Part shown: positions 34,948 through 46,878 of the stretch, one piece after another
Layout: each line of letters begins with the position of its first letter
How positions within the stretch are numbered: the first letter of the stretch is position 1
Source of the DNA: Candidatus Nitrospira neomarina
Lineage (GTDB): Bacteria; Nitrospirota; Nitrospiria; Nitrospirales; UBA8639
Direction: 5' to 3'
Assembly (NCBI RefSeq): GCF_032051675.1
Contig: NZ_CP116968.1
Span: forward strand, 3,038,001-3,102,000
DNA: 64,000 nt
The notes under the pieces: generated by a model
The model's database searches: none
What the model was told of the DNA's origin: nothing
What the model saw: only the letters and a program-made list of their open reading frames with translations
Program-made: the position numbers and the translations under genes

Positions 34948-36090
34948 ATGATGGGAATCGTCATAGGGATAGCGGTAGGGCTTTGGTCAACCTCCGGCTG
35001 GGGTCTTTCTGGAAAACCTGCCTCTGTTAAAGGTCCCATTGGATTGCAACCCCTGGTGGAGCACGACTTTTCTAAGCCGGTCTTTCTCACCGCCAGTCCG
35101 GATCAAACCAATCGCTTGTTCGTGGTAGAACAGAATGGCCGCATTGTCACCCTGACTCCAGGCCAACGGAATCCTGCTCTTTTCCTGGATATCGCTGAAA
35201 AGCTGTCCACAGGAGGGGAACGGGGACTCCTGGGTCTGGCATTCCATCCTCAGTACTCGAAAAATGGCCGGTTTTTTGTCAATTACACCAGGGCACAGGA
35301 CGGGGCCACAGTGATTGCCGAATACCAAGTCTCATCCGACCCCGCCCAAGCAGAACCACAAGAAACCATCCGACTCGTTATTCCGCAACCCTACGGCAAC
35401 CATAACGGAGGCATGATCGCTTTTGGCCCCGATGCATTCTTGTATATTGGGACGGGAGATGGCGGAGCAGGCGGTGATCCGGAGAACCGAGCTCAAGATC
35501 GAAAGTCTTTGTTGGGTAAATTCCTTCGGATCGATGTAGATGGACCGCCTCCCTACCGCATCCCTGCCGACAATCCCTTTGTCGGACAACCAGGCCAACC
35601 TGAAATCTTTGCACTTGGCGTTCGAAACCCCTGGCGCTTTTCCTTTGACCGCCAGACCGGGGACTTATGGGCCGGGGATGTCGGACAAAACCTTTGGGAA
35701 GAAATCGATGTGATTGCCAAAGGGAAAAACTATGGATGGCGACTCTTAGAGGGGACCCACTGTTTTAAACCCGCCAAGAATTGCCAATCGGCCCAGCATG
35801 TGGTCACGCCACCGGTCACAGAATACCGGCACGAACAAGGACGATGCTCGGTGACCGGAGGCTATGTCTATCGTGGAAAACGCGTGCCTTCATTAGAAGG
35901 GCTCTATGTGTTCGGAGATTATTGTACCGGAGAAATCTGGGGTTATCGCGACGGGCAGACCACACAACTGCTGGATACGGAACTACAAATCTCGTCTTTT
36001 GGGGAAGATCGTGAGGGAGAACTCTATGTGATCGGTCATCAAGGCAAGATTTTTCAGATCGCACCGAACACGTCGGTTGTCTTGCCTTAG
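34948..36090 (+). CDS. PQQ-type soluble sugar dehydrogenase
   Basis: About 380 residues from the ATG at 34948, which places a signal peptide first (MMGIVIGIAVGLWSTSGWGL). An ATG at 34828 would add 40 residues before the signal and leave almost no room for a divergent promoter. The six-bladed propeller of the glucose/sorbosone dehydrogenase family is plain: NRLFVVEQNGRIVTL, GERGLLGLAFHPQYSKNG, NHNGGMIAFGPDAFLYIGTG, DGGAGGDPENRAQD, ALGVRNPWRFSFD, WAGDVGQNLWEEID and YGWRLLEGTHC. It oxidises sugars in the periplasm with PQQ and passes electrons to an acceptor. No PQQ synthesis genes are nearby, so the cofactor may come from elsewhere or be absent. Confidence 0.88.
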   Translation: MMGIVIGIAVGLWSTSGWGLSGKPASVKGPIGLQPLVEHDFSKPVFLTASPDQTNRLFVVEQNGRIVTLTPGQRNPALFLDIAEKLSTGGERGLLGLAFHPQYSKNGRFFVNYTRAQDGATVIAEYQVSSDPAQAEPQETIRLVIPQPYGNHNGGMIAFGPDAFLYIGTGDGGAGGDPENRAQDRKSLLGKFLRIDVDGPPPYRIPADNPFVGQPGQPEIFALGVRNPWRFSFDRQTGDLWAGDVGQNLWEEIDVIAKGKNYGWRLLEGTHCFKPAKNCQSAQHVVTPPVTEYRHEQGRCSVTGGYVYRGKRVPSLEGLYVFGDYCTGEIWGYRDGQTTQLLDTELQISSFGEDREGELYVIGHQGKIFQIAPNTSVVLP

Positions 36091-36097
36091 TCAACCA

Positions 36098-37126
36098 TTA
36101 AAATTTTTGAATCTTTTGAAATAAATCGACTTCATCAAGAGCTTTTCCCACGCCATACACCACGGAGGTCAAGGGATCTTCCACCGTAATGATGGGCAGA
36201 TTGGTTTCCTCCTGAAACCGCGTGGCAATGCCAGGCAACAGCGAACCCCCGCCTGTAATCACCACTCCCTTATCGATAATATCTCCGGCCAATTCCGGCG
36301 GGGTATTCTCCAACGCGTTTCGTAAGGCATTCACGATGGCATGTATGGGATCTTCCAAGGCTTCTCGAATCTCGGAATCATTCACGACAACCGTCCGGGG
36401 AATACCCGAAATCATGTCACGCCCTTTGACCATCATCGTTTTGGCTTGTTCTAACGGGTAGGCAGATCCGACTTCGATTTTCACCTTTTCCGCCATGTGA
36501 TCACCGATCAGGAGGTTATATCGTCGCTTAATATAACTCATAATGGCATCATCCATGGAATCACCCGCCACTTTAACCGACTCGCTACAGACAATGCCCC
36601 CAAGGGAAATGACCGCAATATCGGTGGTACCTCCTCCAATGTCGACCACCATGTTCCCCGAAGGTTCCGTAATCGGTAACCCCGCTCCTATTGCTGCCGC
36701 AACCGGCTCTTCGATGAGATAGACTTCCCGGGCGCCGGCTTGGCTGGCCGATTCACGGACGGCCCGTTGCTCAACTTCGGTGATACGGGATGGCACGCCA
36801 ATAATACAGCGCGGCCTGACGAACGCCCGTCGGTTATGCGCTTTGGTAATAAAATAATGCAACATGCGCTCGGTCATGGCGAAATCGGCAATGACCCCTT
36901 CTTTGATCGGGCGGATCGCCACAATATTACCCGGCGTCCTTCCCACCATGCGTTTGGCTTCGACACCCACGGCCAATACCGTGTTCGATTGCTTTTCGAT
37001 GGCCACCACCGAGGGTTCACTCAGGACAATGCCTTTACCACGAACATAGACCAGTGTCGTCGCCGTACCTAAATCGATGGCTAAATCACTCGAAAACCAC
37101 CCTAGAATATCACTCAACCCTGGCAT
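36098..37126 (-). CDS. mreB: Rod-shape determining protein MreB
   Basis: 342 residues, normal length. [38 protein letters not shown] and [14 protein letters not shown] mark the actin-type ATP site, and [13 protein letters not shown] the connecting motif. It forms filaments under the membrane that guide cell-wall synthesis. No mreC or mreD is adjacent, unlike the usual operon. An M23 peptidase gene starts on the other strand 470 bases away, and a class A PBP is in the same window. Confidence 0.97.
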   Translation of the reverse strand: MPGLSDILGWFSSDLAIDLGTATTLVYVRGKGIVLSEPSVVAIEKQSNTVLAVGVEAKRMVGRTPGNIVAIRPIKEGVIADFAMTERMLHYFITKAHNRRAFVRPRCIIGVPSRITEVEQRAVRESASQAGAREVYLIEEPVAAAIGAGLPITEPSGNMVVDIGGGTTDIAVISLGGIVCSESVKVAGDSMDDAIMSYIKRRYNLLIGDHMAEKVKIEVGSAYPLEQAKTMMVKGRDMISGIPRTVVVNDSEIREALEDPIHAIVNALRNALENTPPELAGDIIDKGVVITGGGSLLPGIATRFQEETNLPIITVEDPLTSVVYGVGKALDEVDLFQKIQKF

Positions 37127-37597
37127 GAGCCCCCCATGTGGAAAGACGGTTGATTCAGAAAATGCCGATCAGGCTGTCGCCTGTTCGGCACTACCGACAT
37201 ATATCGGAACACCATTTATCAAAATAAAGGAATATTGAGAAAATGTCCGGGAATGTGTTTGTCACCAAGAAGCCACCGGCTTCGTCCATGAAACCAAGCT
37301 CCTGATCAACCATTCAGGGAGCGGGAATTCCCACATCATCCATCTGGACGAAACACCTGGCCCGAGAGGAGGGATATGAGACATGAGGCCTGGCTGTGGC
37401 CCGGCACAGGCTAGGCGATCATCCTGTCCATGTCAAGAGTATAGAGAACCGATTTCTACGGTTGTGAATCAGGCGCGCGCGCTTCACCGTCTCTTCAGAC
37501 AGATCGTCCACTTGCTCTGAAGGCTGGGTATGGTATAAGAAGAGGAACATTTTTTGTCCGGCTCGCACCATCCTCTGGAGGAAGAGTTACCTCGATC
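37127..37597. other. Divergent gap between mreB and the M23 gene
   Basis: About 470 bases. It must carry both promoters. I see no strong hairpin, repeat or small frame. Confidence 0.4.
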
Positions 37598-39031
37598 GTG
37601 TCTAAAAAAGGCTTGCTGTTTATTATCGTCCTGGCTCTTATCGCCATTTACCTGGGATTAATTGGGAACGCACGATGGGGAGATTCCACTGCCCCTGAAA
37701 TCTCGCTCGAACAACCGTTCGAGCTGGTCGGCCCAACCACGCCACTGGTGCTTCGTATTCATGATAATGAGACCGGTCTTCGGGATATCTCAGTCCGCAT
37801 TATTCACAACTTGGAAACATTCAGCCTGGCCGACCAATCCTTTTCTTCTGAGGGGTGGTTGTCGGCAGCCGGAGGACGTGACCATGAATTCACGCTGAAC
37901 GTGATTCCCTATGCCAACTCGGACCTGCCTCGCCGGCAAGGTCAGGCTCAACTCATTGTGACCGCCAGGGATTATTCCTGGCGTAACTGGTTTGAAGGTA
38001 ACGGACAACGATTGGAGAAGGAATTTACTCCACAATTTACACCACCCAGATTGGAACTCCTGTCACCCCCCACGACCATCGTGCAAGGTGGGACAGGTAT
38101 CGTCAGGTATCGAGTGATTCCGGAAGTGTCTTTTCACGGGATAAAGATTGGAAAGGCCTTCTTCCCGGGATATCCTGCACCTGACAAAGCCGGCATGTTT
38201 GCCTTCATTGCCTTTCCTTATAATTTGCCCTCCTCGACCCCGATCCAAGTCATTGCAGACGACGGGCATGGCAACTCCGCTCTCATGGATGTCAGTTTCA
38301 AGGTCAAACCTCAAGCCTGGCGTACCCGCTCCATCACGATTTCCGACTCATTTATTCGTAAAACGGTTCCGACCATTCTGGCACAGACCCCTGAATTACA
38401 GAGCATGGGCGATCCACTGAAGGATTTCCTTCTGGTCAATGACACGTTACGCAAAATGAATAACGAGACCATTTCCAAACTGGCCAAAAACAGCCGCCAT
38501 GAATTTCTCTGGAAAGGGGCGTTTCGTCAATTGTCAGGCTCACAGGTTGAAGCCTCCTTCGCCGATCACCGCAAATATACGTATAAGGGACAGGTCGTCG
38601 ATACCCAAGATCATTTAGGGTTTGATCTCGCCGTCACCCAGCATTATCCCGTCGAAGCCGCTAATAATGGAATCGTCATATTTGCCGGATATCTGGGAAT
38701 TTATGGGAACACGATTATCCTTGATCATGGATATGGATTGCTTTCCTTGTATGCACATCTCTCCTCGATTGAAGGCAAACCCGGTGACGCTGTCATCCTG
38801 GGACAACCCATTGGCAAATCAGGCACCACCGGTCTCGCAGCCGGCGATCACCTGCATTTTAGTTTGATTTTGCATGGCGAACAGGTGAATCCCACGGAAT
38901 GGTGGGATCCGTTTTGGGTGAAAACCCGCATCAAAGACCAGTTAGGATTGCCCTCTCTGGTTAAACCAACGGATGAAGAACCGGAACCGGCCACAACACA
39001 CTTAGGCCCCTCGCCCGCGCCAGTCCAGTAA
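37598..39031 (+). CDS. M23-family metallopeptidase, membrane anchored
   Basis: 477 residues from a GTG at 37598; GGAGG lies about 17 bases upstream, rather far. An N-terminal membrane anchor (LLFIIVLALIAIYLGLIG) leads into two beta-sandwich domains. The C-terminal LytM/M23 domain has HLGFDLA, LYAHLSSIEGKPGD and GDHLHFSL, giving all three zinc ligands and the catalytic histidine. It should cut peptidoglycan cross-links in the periplasm or act as an amidase activator; intact ligands favour real activity. It is followed 82 bases later by parC on the same strand. Confidence 0.93.
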   Translation: MSKKGLLFIIVLALIAIYLGLIGNARWGDSTAPEISLEQPFELVGPTTPLVLRIHDNETGLRDISVRIIHNLETFSLADQSFSSEGWLSAAGGRDHEFTLNVIPYANSDLPRRQGQAQLIVTARDYSWRNWFEGNGQRLEKEFTPQFTPPRLELLSPPTTIVQGGTGIVRYRVIPEVSFHGIKIGKAFFPGYPAPDKAGMFAFIAFPYNLPSSTPIQVIADDGHGNSALMDVSFKVKPQAWRTRSITISDSFIRKTVPTILAQTPELQSMGDPLKDFLLVNDTLRKMNNETISKLAKNSRHEFLWKGAFRQLSGSQVEASFADHRKYTYKGQVVDTQDHLGFDLAVTQHYPVEAANNGIVIFAGYLGIYGNTIILDHGYGLLSLYAHLSSIEGKPGDAVILGQPIGKSGTTGLAAGDHLHFSLILHGEQVNPTEWWDPFWVKTRIKDQLGLPSLVKPTDEEPEPATTHLGPSPAPVQ

Positions 39032-39113
39032 TGTCATAAGGCGGCTTCACCCTCCGAGATCCGAATCCTACATGAATTTCAAGACCCTCTGAGTCATCAA
39101 AGGATACGAACGT

Positions 39114-41528
39114 ATGGCCAAACGAACCCGGTCTGGCACCGATAATTCCACCACCAACCCTTCAGCAACCATCCCGGTTCTATTGGATGAGACAACACGT
39201 CAACGCTACCTCAATTATGCGCTCTCGGTTATTACCTCACGGGCCCTTCCGGATATCCGGGATGGATTGAAACCGGTGCAGCGGCGCATTTTGTTTTCCA
39301 TGTTTCACAATCATCGACTTGTGCCTGACCGGCCTCCCATCAAGAGCGCCAAGGTCGTGGGGTCGGTTATCGGTGAATGGCATCCACATGGGGACGCGGC
39401 GGTTTATGACGCGATGGCTCGAATGGCCCAGCCCTGGTCATTGCGTAACACCCTGGTGGATGGCCATGGAAATTTCGGCAGCCAGGACGGTGATCGTCCC
39501 GCCGCTTATCGCTATACCGAAGCCCGTCTGACACCCCTCGCACTCGAACTGCTGAATGAACTGAATAAAAACACGGTCGACTTCCAACCCAATTACGATG
39601 GCAAAGCGGAAGAACCGCTGGTACTCCCCGCGCGCTTTCCCAATCTGCTGGTGAATGGCTCAACAGGCATTGCCGTGGGCATGGCCACCAATATCCCTCC
39701 CCATAATTTAGGAGAGGTGATCGAGGCCGCGATCGCCTTGATTGCGAAACGGGATGCCTCAATTTCCGATCTCATGAAATACCTGAAAGGCCCGGACTTC
39801 CCGACGGGCGGCGAAATTTTAAACAACAAAACTGAGATCCGGGAAATGTATGAGACCGGACAGGGGTCGATCCGGCTTCGCGGAGAATATGAAGTCAAAC
39901 CATTGGATCACGGGAAATCAGCCATTCTCATTACATCCATTCCCTTTGCCGTCGATAAGTCCACGATTGTGGAACGGATCGGCGAATTAATCATCACCAA
40001 AAAGGTTCCGCAATTGGTGGATGTCCGGGATGAGTCCACGACCGAAGTTCAAATCGCGCTCGAGACACAAAAAGATGCCGATCCCCATCTGGCCATGGCC
40101 TATCTCTTTAAACATACGCCGCTGCAGAATAACTTTTCCGTTAATTTGACGTGCCTGGTTCCGGTACCAGGATCGACCGTGGCGCGTCCTGATTGCCTGA
40201 ATCTCAAGCAGATGCTGGAACAGTTCATCGACTTTCGCTTTGTCACCGTTAAGCGGAGATTCAGCTACGATTTGCAAGTCCTGGAAAAGCGAATCCATAT
40301 TCTGAATGGGTTCAAACTTATTTTCGACGCTCTGGATCAGGTGCTCAAAATCATCCGGCAAAGTGAGGGTAAAGCCGATTCTGCCAATAAACTCCAACAA
40401 CGATTCGGACTCGAACCCATTCAAACCGACGCGATTTTGGAAACGCCCATCTATAAATTATCCCGAACTGAAATCAAAAAAATGCTGGATGAGCTGGCCG
40501 ACAAGCTGCTCCAGGCCAAAAATCTCAAAACCCTTCTGGCTTCCAATACCAAATTATGGGATGTGGTCAAAAAAGAACTGGAAGAGGTTGCTACAGCGTT
40601 TGGAGACAAACGTCGGACCAAAATCGGCCGGCGGCAAACCGAGGAAGTCGAGTTTGATCCGGACGCGTTCCGGGTTAAAGAAGATGCGGTAATCACCGTT
40701 TCCGCAGATGGATGGATCCGGCGAGTCGGCCTTATTAAAGATCTTTCCAAAGCACGGGTTCGGGAAGGCGATCGGGTCATGACGATTTTAGGCGGGAGTA
40801 CCCTTGAATCGGTGGTGTTCTTTTCTAATTATGGCAGCGCGTACTCTATTCGCATCGGCGATATTCCACCGGCCCGAAGTGGCTTTGGAGATCCGGCGCA
40901 AAAGCTTTTTAAATTCAAAGATGGCGAACGGATTATTGAGGGACTGAGCTTCGATCCGCGTGTGCTGGCAACGGGAGTGTCCGCCCTTGCACCGTCAAAA
41001 AGTCGCAACCTGCCCCTCTTCGACAGCACCCCAACCGGTCTATCCGGAGAAGCCGTCGCCATGACGTCAAGCGGGATGGGAATCCGGTTTGAGCTTGACC
41101 CCTTCCAGGAGCCCTCGACCCGACTGGGCCGAAAATTTTGTAAACTCAAGGAAGGGGAAGAAGTCATCGGGGTCAGCCAGGTCACTGCTCCTCTGCAAAA
41201 AACCGTCGTAGCGGTCGTTTCCGCGCGAGGACGAGCCCTGCTTTGTCAGGCCGAAGAGGTGGCGCAATTGGCCGGACCCGGCCGTGGAGTCATCGTCTTA
41301 AAATTAGATCAGAACGATACCGTGGTTGGATTTAGATTATTGTCTTCAAAAGAGGAAGAACTCATGCTTGCCAAAGAAGACGGTGGCACTCTTTCCGTCT
41401 CCCTTCGCAAGTACCAGGTGGTCGGACGTGGAGGGAAAGGACATCCATTGCTGAAGCGGGGTCGTCTGACCGGCATGATGCCAACTGAATTGACCGTGCC
41501 GGTTTTCCAAGCAGAAGTTACCCCTTAG
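39114..41528 (+). CDS. parC: DNA topoisomerase IV subunit A (GyrA/ParC family)
   Basis: 804 residues. The DNA-cleaving tyrosine is Tyr134 in AYRYTEARLT. Winged-helix LPDIRDGLKPVQRRILFSM and the HPHGD box are intact. The C-terminal beta-pinwheel is present but lacks an obvious GyrA box, and parE follows, which favours topoisomerase IV over gyrase. It decatenates daughter chromosomes. At the quinolone contact position (Ser80 of E. coli ParC) this protein has Ala95 (GDAAVYDAM), and Asp99 stands for Glu84. Confidence 0.93.
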   Translation: MAKRTRSGTDNSTTNPSATIPVLLDETTRQRYLNYALSVITSRALPDIRDGLKPVQRRILFSMFHNHRLVPDRPPIKSAKVVGSVIGEWHPHGDAAVYDAMARMAQPWSLRNTLVDGHGNFGSQDGDRPAAYRYTEARLTPLALELLNELNKNTVDFQPNYDGKAEEPLVLPARFPNLLVNGSTGIAVGMATNIPPHNLGEVIEAAIALIAKRDASISDLMKYLKGPDFPTGGEILNNKTEIREMYETGQGSIRLRGEYEVKPLDHGKSAILITSIPFAVDKSTIVERIGELIITKKVPQLVDVRDESTTEVQIALETQKDADPHLAMAYLFKHTPLQNNFSVNLTCLVPVPGSTVARPDCLNLKQMLEQFIDFRFVTVKRRFSYDLQVLEKRIHILNGFKLIFDALDQVLKIIRQSEGKADSANKLQQRFGLEPIQTDAILETPIYKLSRTEIKKMLDELADKLLQAKNLKTLLASNTKLWDVVKKELEEVATAFGDKRRTKIGRRQTEEVEFDPDAFRVKEDAVITVSADGWIRRVGLIKDLSKARVREGDRVMTILGGSTLESVVFFSNYGSAYSIRIGDIPPARSGFGDPAQKLFKFKDGERIIEGLSFDPRVLATGVSALAPSKSRNLPLFDSTPTGLSGEAVAMTSSGMGIRFELDPFQEPSTRLGRKFCKLKEGEEVIGVSQVTAPLQKTVVAVVSARGRALLCQAEEVAQLAGPGRGVIVLKLDQNDTVVGFRLLSSKEEELMLAKEDGGTLSVSLRKYQVVGRGGKGHPLLKRGRLTGMMPTELTVPVFQAEVTP

Positions 41529-41536
41529 CTTCCTGA

Positions 41537-43540
<2,004 letters not shown>

Positions 43541-43607
43541 CAACCCCTCAGCTGTAAACAAAAACAGTGGGAACACCAACCCATCGCGATAAGGCAGGCC
43601 GTATGGG

Positions 43608-43794
43608 TCGGTTGAAAAAAGCCGCCAGCGGCGTTCTCGCCATTTTCCCGTGCTCACGTACTAAGCGTACGCTCCGCGCTTAAAAACGGCTGCGGCCTTG
43701 CTGGACGGACTTTTTTGAACCGACCCGGAGCCTTTGATGAGTAATCTAATCCTGGGCAAATTTGCCCTTGAAGATTTTTATTATTCAACACTCC
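43608..43794. repeat. Dispersed repeat, family B, copy 1
   Basis: Near-identical to 48407-48595. The first 125 bases have imperfect inverted ends (cggTTGAAAAAAG and CTTTTTTGAAccg) like a small non-autonomous element. The following part ends in a palindrome GGGCAAATTTGCCC at 43754-43767 and ttattcaacactc. It fills the gap between parE and the nitroreductase gene and ends about 45 bases before that gene. Confidence 0.8.
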
Positions 43795-43837
43795 CCGTAT
43801 TGTTTCACTCACCTCTCACGGTGTTACACTTGTCCTC

Positions 43838-45562
43838 ATGAACATCCACATGCCCAAGCAAGAATCGAAAACAACCCTTGACCACGTCAAACAATATCAC
43901 GAGCAGACCAAGCATGAGTTCAACCGGTACGCCCGGTCGCTAGGATACTTGGATTGGGCGAATCAACCGGATCCCTTCCGTCGATTCCATGGCGCCCCAC
44001 TCATTCCGCTTCCTCATCTCGCATTCGACGAAGATCCGCTTTCTCCATCGTATGAGTCCCTCTTTCCTCCGCACTCGATCCCCTCACAACCCATGACGCT
44101 CAACACTGTCTCTCGCTTTTTCGAATATGGGTTATCCCTCACGGCGTGGAAACAGTACGGCGGGACCCGGTGGGCACTGCGGAGTAACCCTTCCAGCGGG
44201 AACCTCCACCCCACGGAGGGCTATCTCTTCACGGGTTCTCTGCCTCAACTGACGCTGAAACCAGGACTCTATCACTATGCCCCCAAGGAACATGCTCTAG
44301 AACACCGGTGGGTTCTTCCACCTACAGTTGCCCAATCGATACTTCAAGGCATACCTTCTGAAGGATTTCTGATAGGCCTCACGTCCGTTCATTGGCGTGA
44401 AGCATGGAAATATGGAGAGCGGGCCTTTCGATACTGCCAACATGATACGGGCCATGCGATCGGCACGTTACGAATTGCCGCGGCGACCTTAGGCTGGAAT
44501 CTGTTGGTGTTAAGTGGCACCTCAGACGAGACGATCGCACGGCTTTTGGGTCTGACCAGACCGCAGGATTTCTCACAGGCAGAACGGGAATACCCGGAAT
44601 TGCTGGCGGCAGTCTGGCGCAGAAACATTCAACCCCCTCCCACGCTGAATCTGGCATTCAACGATCTTGATGATACGGTACTAACATCAGGAGAATGGAA
44701 AGGCACGGCAAACCGTTTGAGCAAAGATGAACCGGTCCTGTGGGACATTATCGATTCAGTCACAGAGGCATCCTGGAAATCGACTCAAGAACCCGAACCC
44801 ATTGCCTTTCATGCTTCAGGTGTTCCCATGAACGAAGGGAAAGTGATTGAATCTGAACCCTTGGCTGGCCACATCATCCATCAACGACGGAGCGCCGTCG
44901 CATTTGACGGACGAACCGGCCTCCCCGCCGATCGTTTTTTCACCATGCTGCAACGGATCATGCCAAGAGAGGACTTGCCTTTACCGGATCGACCCATGCC
45001 CTGGGATGCCATTCCCTGGGAGCCCACGATTCACCTCATCTTGTTCGTACATCGAATAGACGGCCTACCGCCTGGACTGTATTGGGTCAATCGAAATCCA
45101 GAACACCGGGACCTCATGTTTTTCAAAAGCGTGATGCACGAGCAGTTTGTCTGGTCGACTCCTGAAGCATGCCCCTCCAATCTTCCTCTCTATCTCTTGG
45201 AAGAAGGTAATGCGCAAAATCTGGCTAAACAACTCAGTTGCGGGCAGGACATTGCCGGAGACAGTGCCTTTGCGCTTGGAATGGTCGCCGAATTCGACAG
45301 GAGCTTAGAAACGTATGGGCCGTGGTTTTACAAACGGTTGTTTTGGGAAACCGGGGTGATCGGACAAGTGCTCTACCTAGAGGCCGAAGCGGCTGGCATC
45401 CGGTCAACGGGGATCGGCTGTTTTTTTGATGATCCGGTCCATCGGGTGCTCGGCATTCATCCTCAAACCACATGGCAATCGCTTTATCATTTCACTGTTG
45501 GCGGCCCGCTGGATGATGGTCGTCTTACGACGTTACCACCCTACGGCCCTCACGTCACATGA
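43838..45562 (+). CDS. Tandem nitroreductase/SagB-type oxidoreductase
   Basis: 574 residues with two nitroreductase-fold halves. The first carries RWALRSNPSSGNLHPTEGY and YRFCQHDTGHAIGTL-like FRYCQHDTGHAIGTLRIAAA, the FMN-binding features of SagB-type dehydrogenases. The second begins with IIHQRRSAVAFDGRTGLP and ends with GQVLYLEAEAAGIRSTGIGC. SagB enzymes oxidise azoline rings in peptide natural products, but no precursor, cyclase or protease gene is near, so here the substrate is unknown. Probably FMN-dependent and cytoplasmic. ATG at 43838 has no strong ribosome site. Confidence 0.85.
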   Translation: MNIHMPKQESKTTLDHVKQYHEQTKHEFNRYARSLGYLDWANQPDPFRRFHGAPLIPLPHLAFDEDPLSPSYESLFPPHSIPSQPMTLNTVSRFFEYGLSLTAWKQYGGTRWALRSNPSSGNLHPTEGYLFTGSLPQLTLKPGLYHYAPKEHALEHRWVLPPTVAQSILQGIPSEGFLIGLTSVHWREAWKYGERAFRYCQHDTGHAIGTLRIAAATLGWNLLVLSGTSDETIARLLGLTRPQDFSQAEREYPELLAAVWRRNIQPPPTLNLAFNDLDDTVLTSGEWKGTANRLSKDEPVLWDIIDSVTEASWKSTQEPEPIAFHASGVPMNEGKVIESEPLAGHIIHQRRSAVAFDGRTGLPADRFFTMLQRIMPREDLPLPDRPMPWDAIPWEPTIHLILFVHRIDGLPPGLYWVNRNPEHRDLMFFKSVMHEQFVWSTPEACPSNLPLYLLEEGNAQNLAKQLSCGQDIAGDSAFALGMVAEFDRSLETYGPWFYKRLFWETGVIGQVLYLEAEAAGIRSTGIGCFFDDPVHRVLGIHPQTTWQSLYHFTVGGPLDDGRLTTLPPYGPHVT

Positions 45563-45573
45563 TGAATATACCT

Positions 45574-45588
45574 CCCCTTCGTAAGGGG
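45574..45588. repeat. Palindromic repeat, family A, short copy
   Basis: CCCCTT-CGT-AAGGGG just after the nitroreductase stop. A reduced form of the element at 1206. Confidence 0.55.
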
Positions 45589-45664
45589 TTTAAGTCCGAA
45601 GAGCCATTAAAGAGTTGGGATAACATCCTATCCTTGAATCCCATTATGTGTAGTGATTTCTTTT

Positions 45665-45686
45665 CCTCCCCTTTTGTAAGGGGAGG
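45665..45686. repeat. Palindromic repeat, family A
   Basis: CCTCCCCTT-TTGT-AAGGGGAGG, a perfect 9-bp stem with a 4-base loop. Confidence 0.65.
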
Positions 45687-45780
45687 TGTAAGTGGGGTAG
45701 AGTTCATCCAACCGATCAGAGATCACACAAATTTTTGAAATCTCAACGAGAAGGCGAAAGTCTCTACCTCCCCCCCTCTC

Positions 45781-45800
45781 CCCTCCTTACAAAAGAGGGG
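45781..45800. repeat. Palindromic repeat, family A
   Basis: CCCTCCTT-ACAA-AAGAGGGG, imperfect, about 30 bases before the start of the DUF559-glycosylase gene. Confidence 0.55.
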
Positions 45801-45828
45801 AAAACAAGCCACATATGATCAGAGACGC

Positions 45829-46878
45829 ATGACCACCAAAAAAGGGAAACCAGACCTTCTTCCGATTAAACGTCGGCTTCGATCAAACCAAACTCCGGCT
45901 GAGCAATTGCTTTGGTCAAAACTTCGTGGTTTTCAAATTCACGGCTTCAAATTTCGTCGCCAACATGGAATCGGATCATACATTGTAGATTTCTTTTGCC
46001 CGGAGAGATCCTTGGCGATTGAAGTTGATGGCGATGTGCACGCGAACGAAAGTAAAATCAAGAGCGACCGACAACGAGAGAATAATTTACATTCATTGGG
46101 GATCAAGCTCATTCGATACAACAATGACGACATTCTGCACAATCTCGATGGGGTTTTAGAAGATATTGCGTTACATGTGTCCAAGAGTTCTACCGCCCCT
46201 AACCCCTCCTTACAAAGGAGGGGAAGGCAAAAAAAGGAAGCAAATCCGGAATCCTATTTTCCAGTCACACTTCAAGGGCTTGGTAACCCTCCGGATCCTT
46301 TACCGCGAATATTTTTTGAACGACCAACGTTAAAAGTTGCGTCAGAACTGGTGGGAAAGGTGCTGATCAAACAGACGCCAAACGGGATCATCCAGGCCAA
46401 AATTGTGGATACGGAAGCCTACGTGGGACCGGATGATCGAGCCTGCCATGCCTCTAAAGGCCGCACGAAACGGACAGAAATTATGTTCGGCCCTGCTGGC
46501 TTCACCTATGTATACCTGATTTATGGAATGTACCACTGTCTCAATATCGTGACGGAACAAGAGCAATATCCTGCCGCAGTCTTAATTCGAGGACTGGAAA
46601 TCTTGGGAGGGGATCATTCGCCGGATTTGCCAAAACGCATCGACGGTCCCGGCAGGGTCTGCCGATTTTTAGACGTGAATCGCACGCATAACGGACTGGA
46701 TGCCACACTCGGCACCACTCTTTGGATCGAAGACCACGGACTGGCCGTTTTGCCCAAACAGATTCAAACTCTGCCTCGAATCGGCGTGGACTATGCGGGA
46801 GAATGGGCAAAGAAATTGTGGCGGTTCTGTCTGCCGGCTTCGACTCCCCCAAAAACACGTCGAGTCACCCCGAAGTAA
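45829..46878 (+). CDS. DUF559 nuclease-like domain fused to 3-methyladenine DNA glycosylase across a repeat
   Basis: 349 residues. Residues 8-120 are DUF559, a Vsr-related restriction-endonuclease fold: RLRSNQTPAEQLLW, KFRRQHGIGSYIVDFFCP, LAIEVDGDVH (catalytic acids present), then LIRYNNDDIL. Residues 122-136 (STAPNPSLQRRGRQ) are translated from palindromic repeat family A at 46196-46225. Residues 155-340 are an AAG/MPG alkyladenine glycosylase: RIFFERPTLKVASELVGKVL, IVDTEAYVGPDDRACHAS, FGPAGFTYVYLIYGMYHCLN and the DGPGRVCRFL substrate loop. It would excise alkylated purines. The fusion looks like a recent in-frame accident; a separate glycosylase start is possible but no ribosome site was seen at the junction. 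Confidence 0.9.
   Translation: MTTKKGKPDLLPIKRRLRSNQTPAEQLLWSKLRGFQIHGFKFRRQHGIGSYIVDFFCPERSLAIEVDGDVHANESKIKSDRQRENNLHSLGIKLIRYNNDDILHNLDGVLEDIALHVSKSSTAPNPSLQRRGRQKKEANPESYFPVTLQGLGNPPDPLPRIFFERPTLKVASELVGKVLIKQTPNGIIQAKIVDTEAYVGPDDRACHASKGRTKRTEIMFGPAGFTYVYLIYGMYHCLNIVTEQEQYPAAVLIRGLEILGGDHSPDLPKRIDGPGRVCRFLDVNRTHNGLDATLGTTLWIEDHGLAVLPKQIQTLPRIGVDYAGEWAKKLWRFCLPASTPPKTRRVTPK
46196..46225. repeat. Palindromic repeat, family A, copy inside a coding region
   Basis: 30 bases identical to 1199-1228, with perfect arms CCCCTCCTT and AAGGAGGGG at 46203-46223. Read in frame as the linker of the DUF559-glycosylase fusion. Confidence 0.85.
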
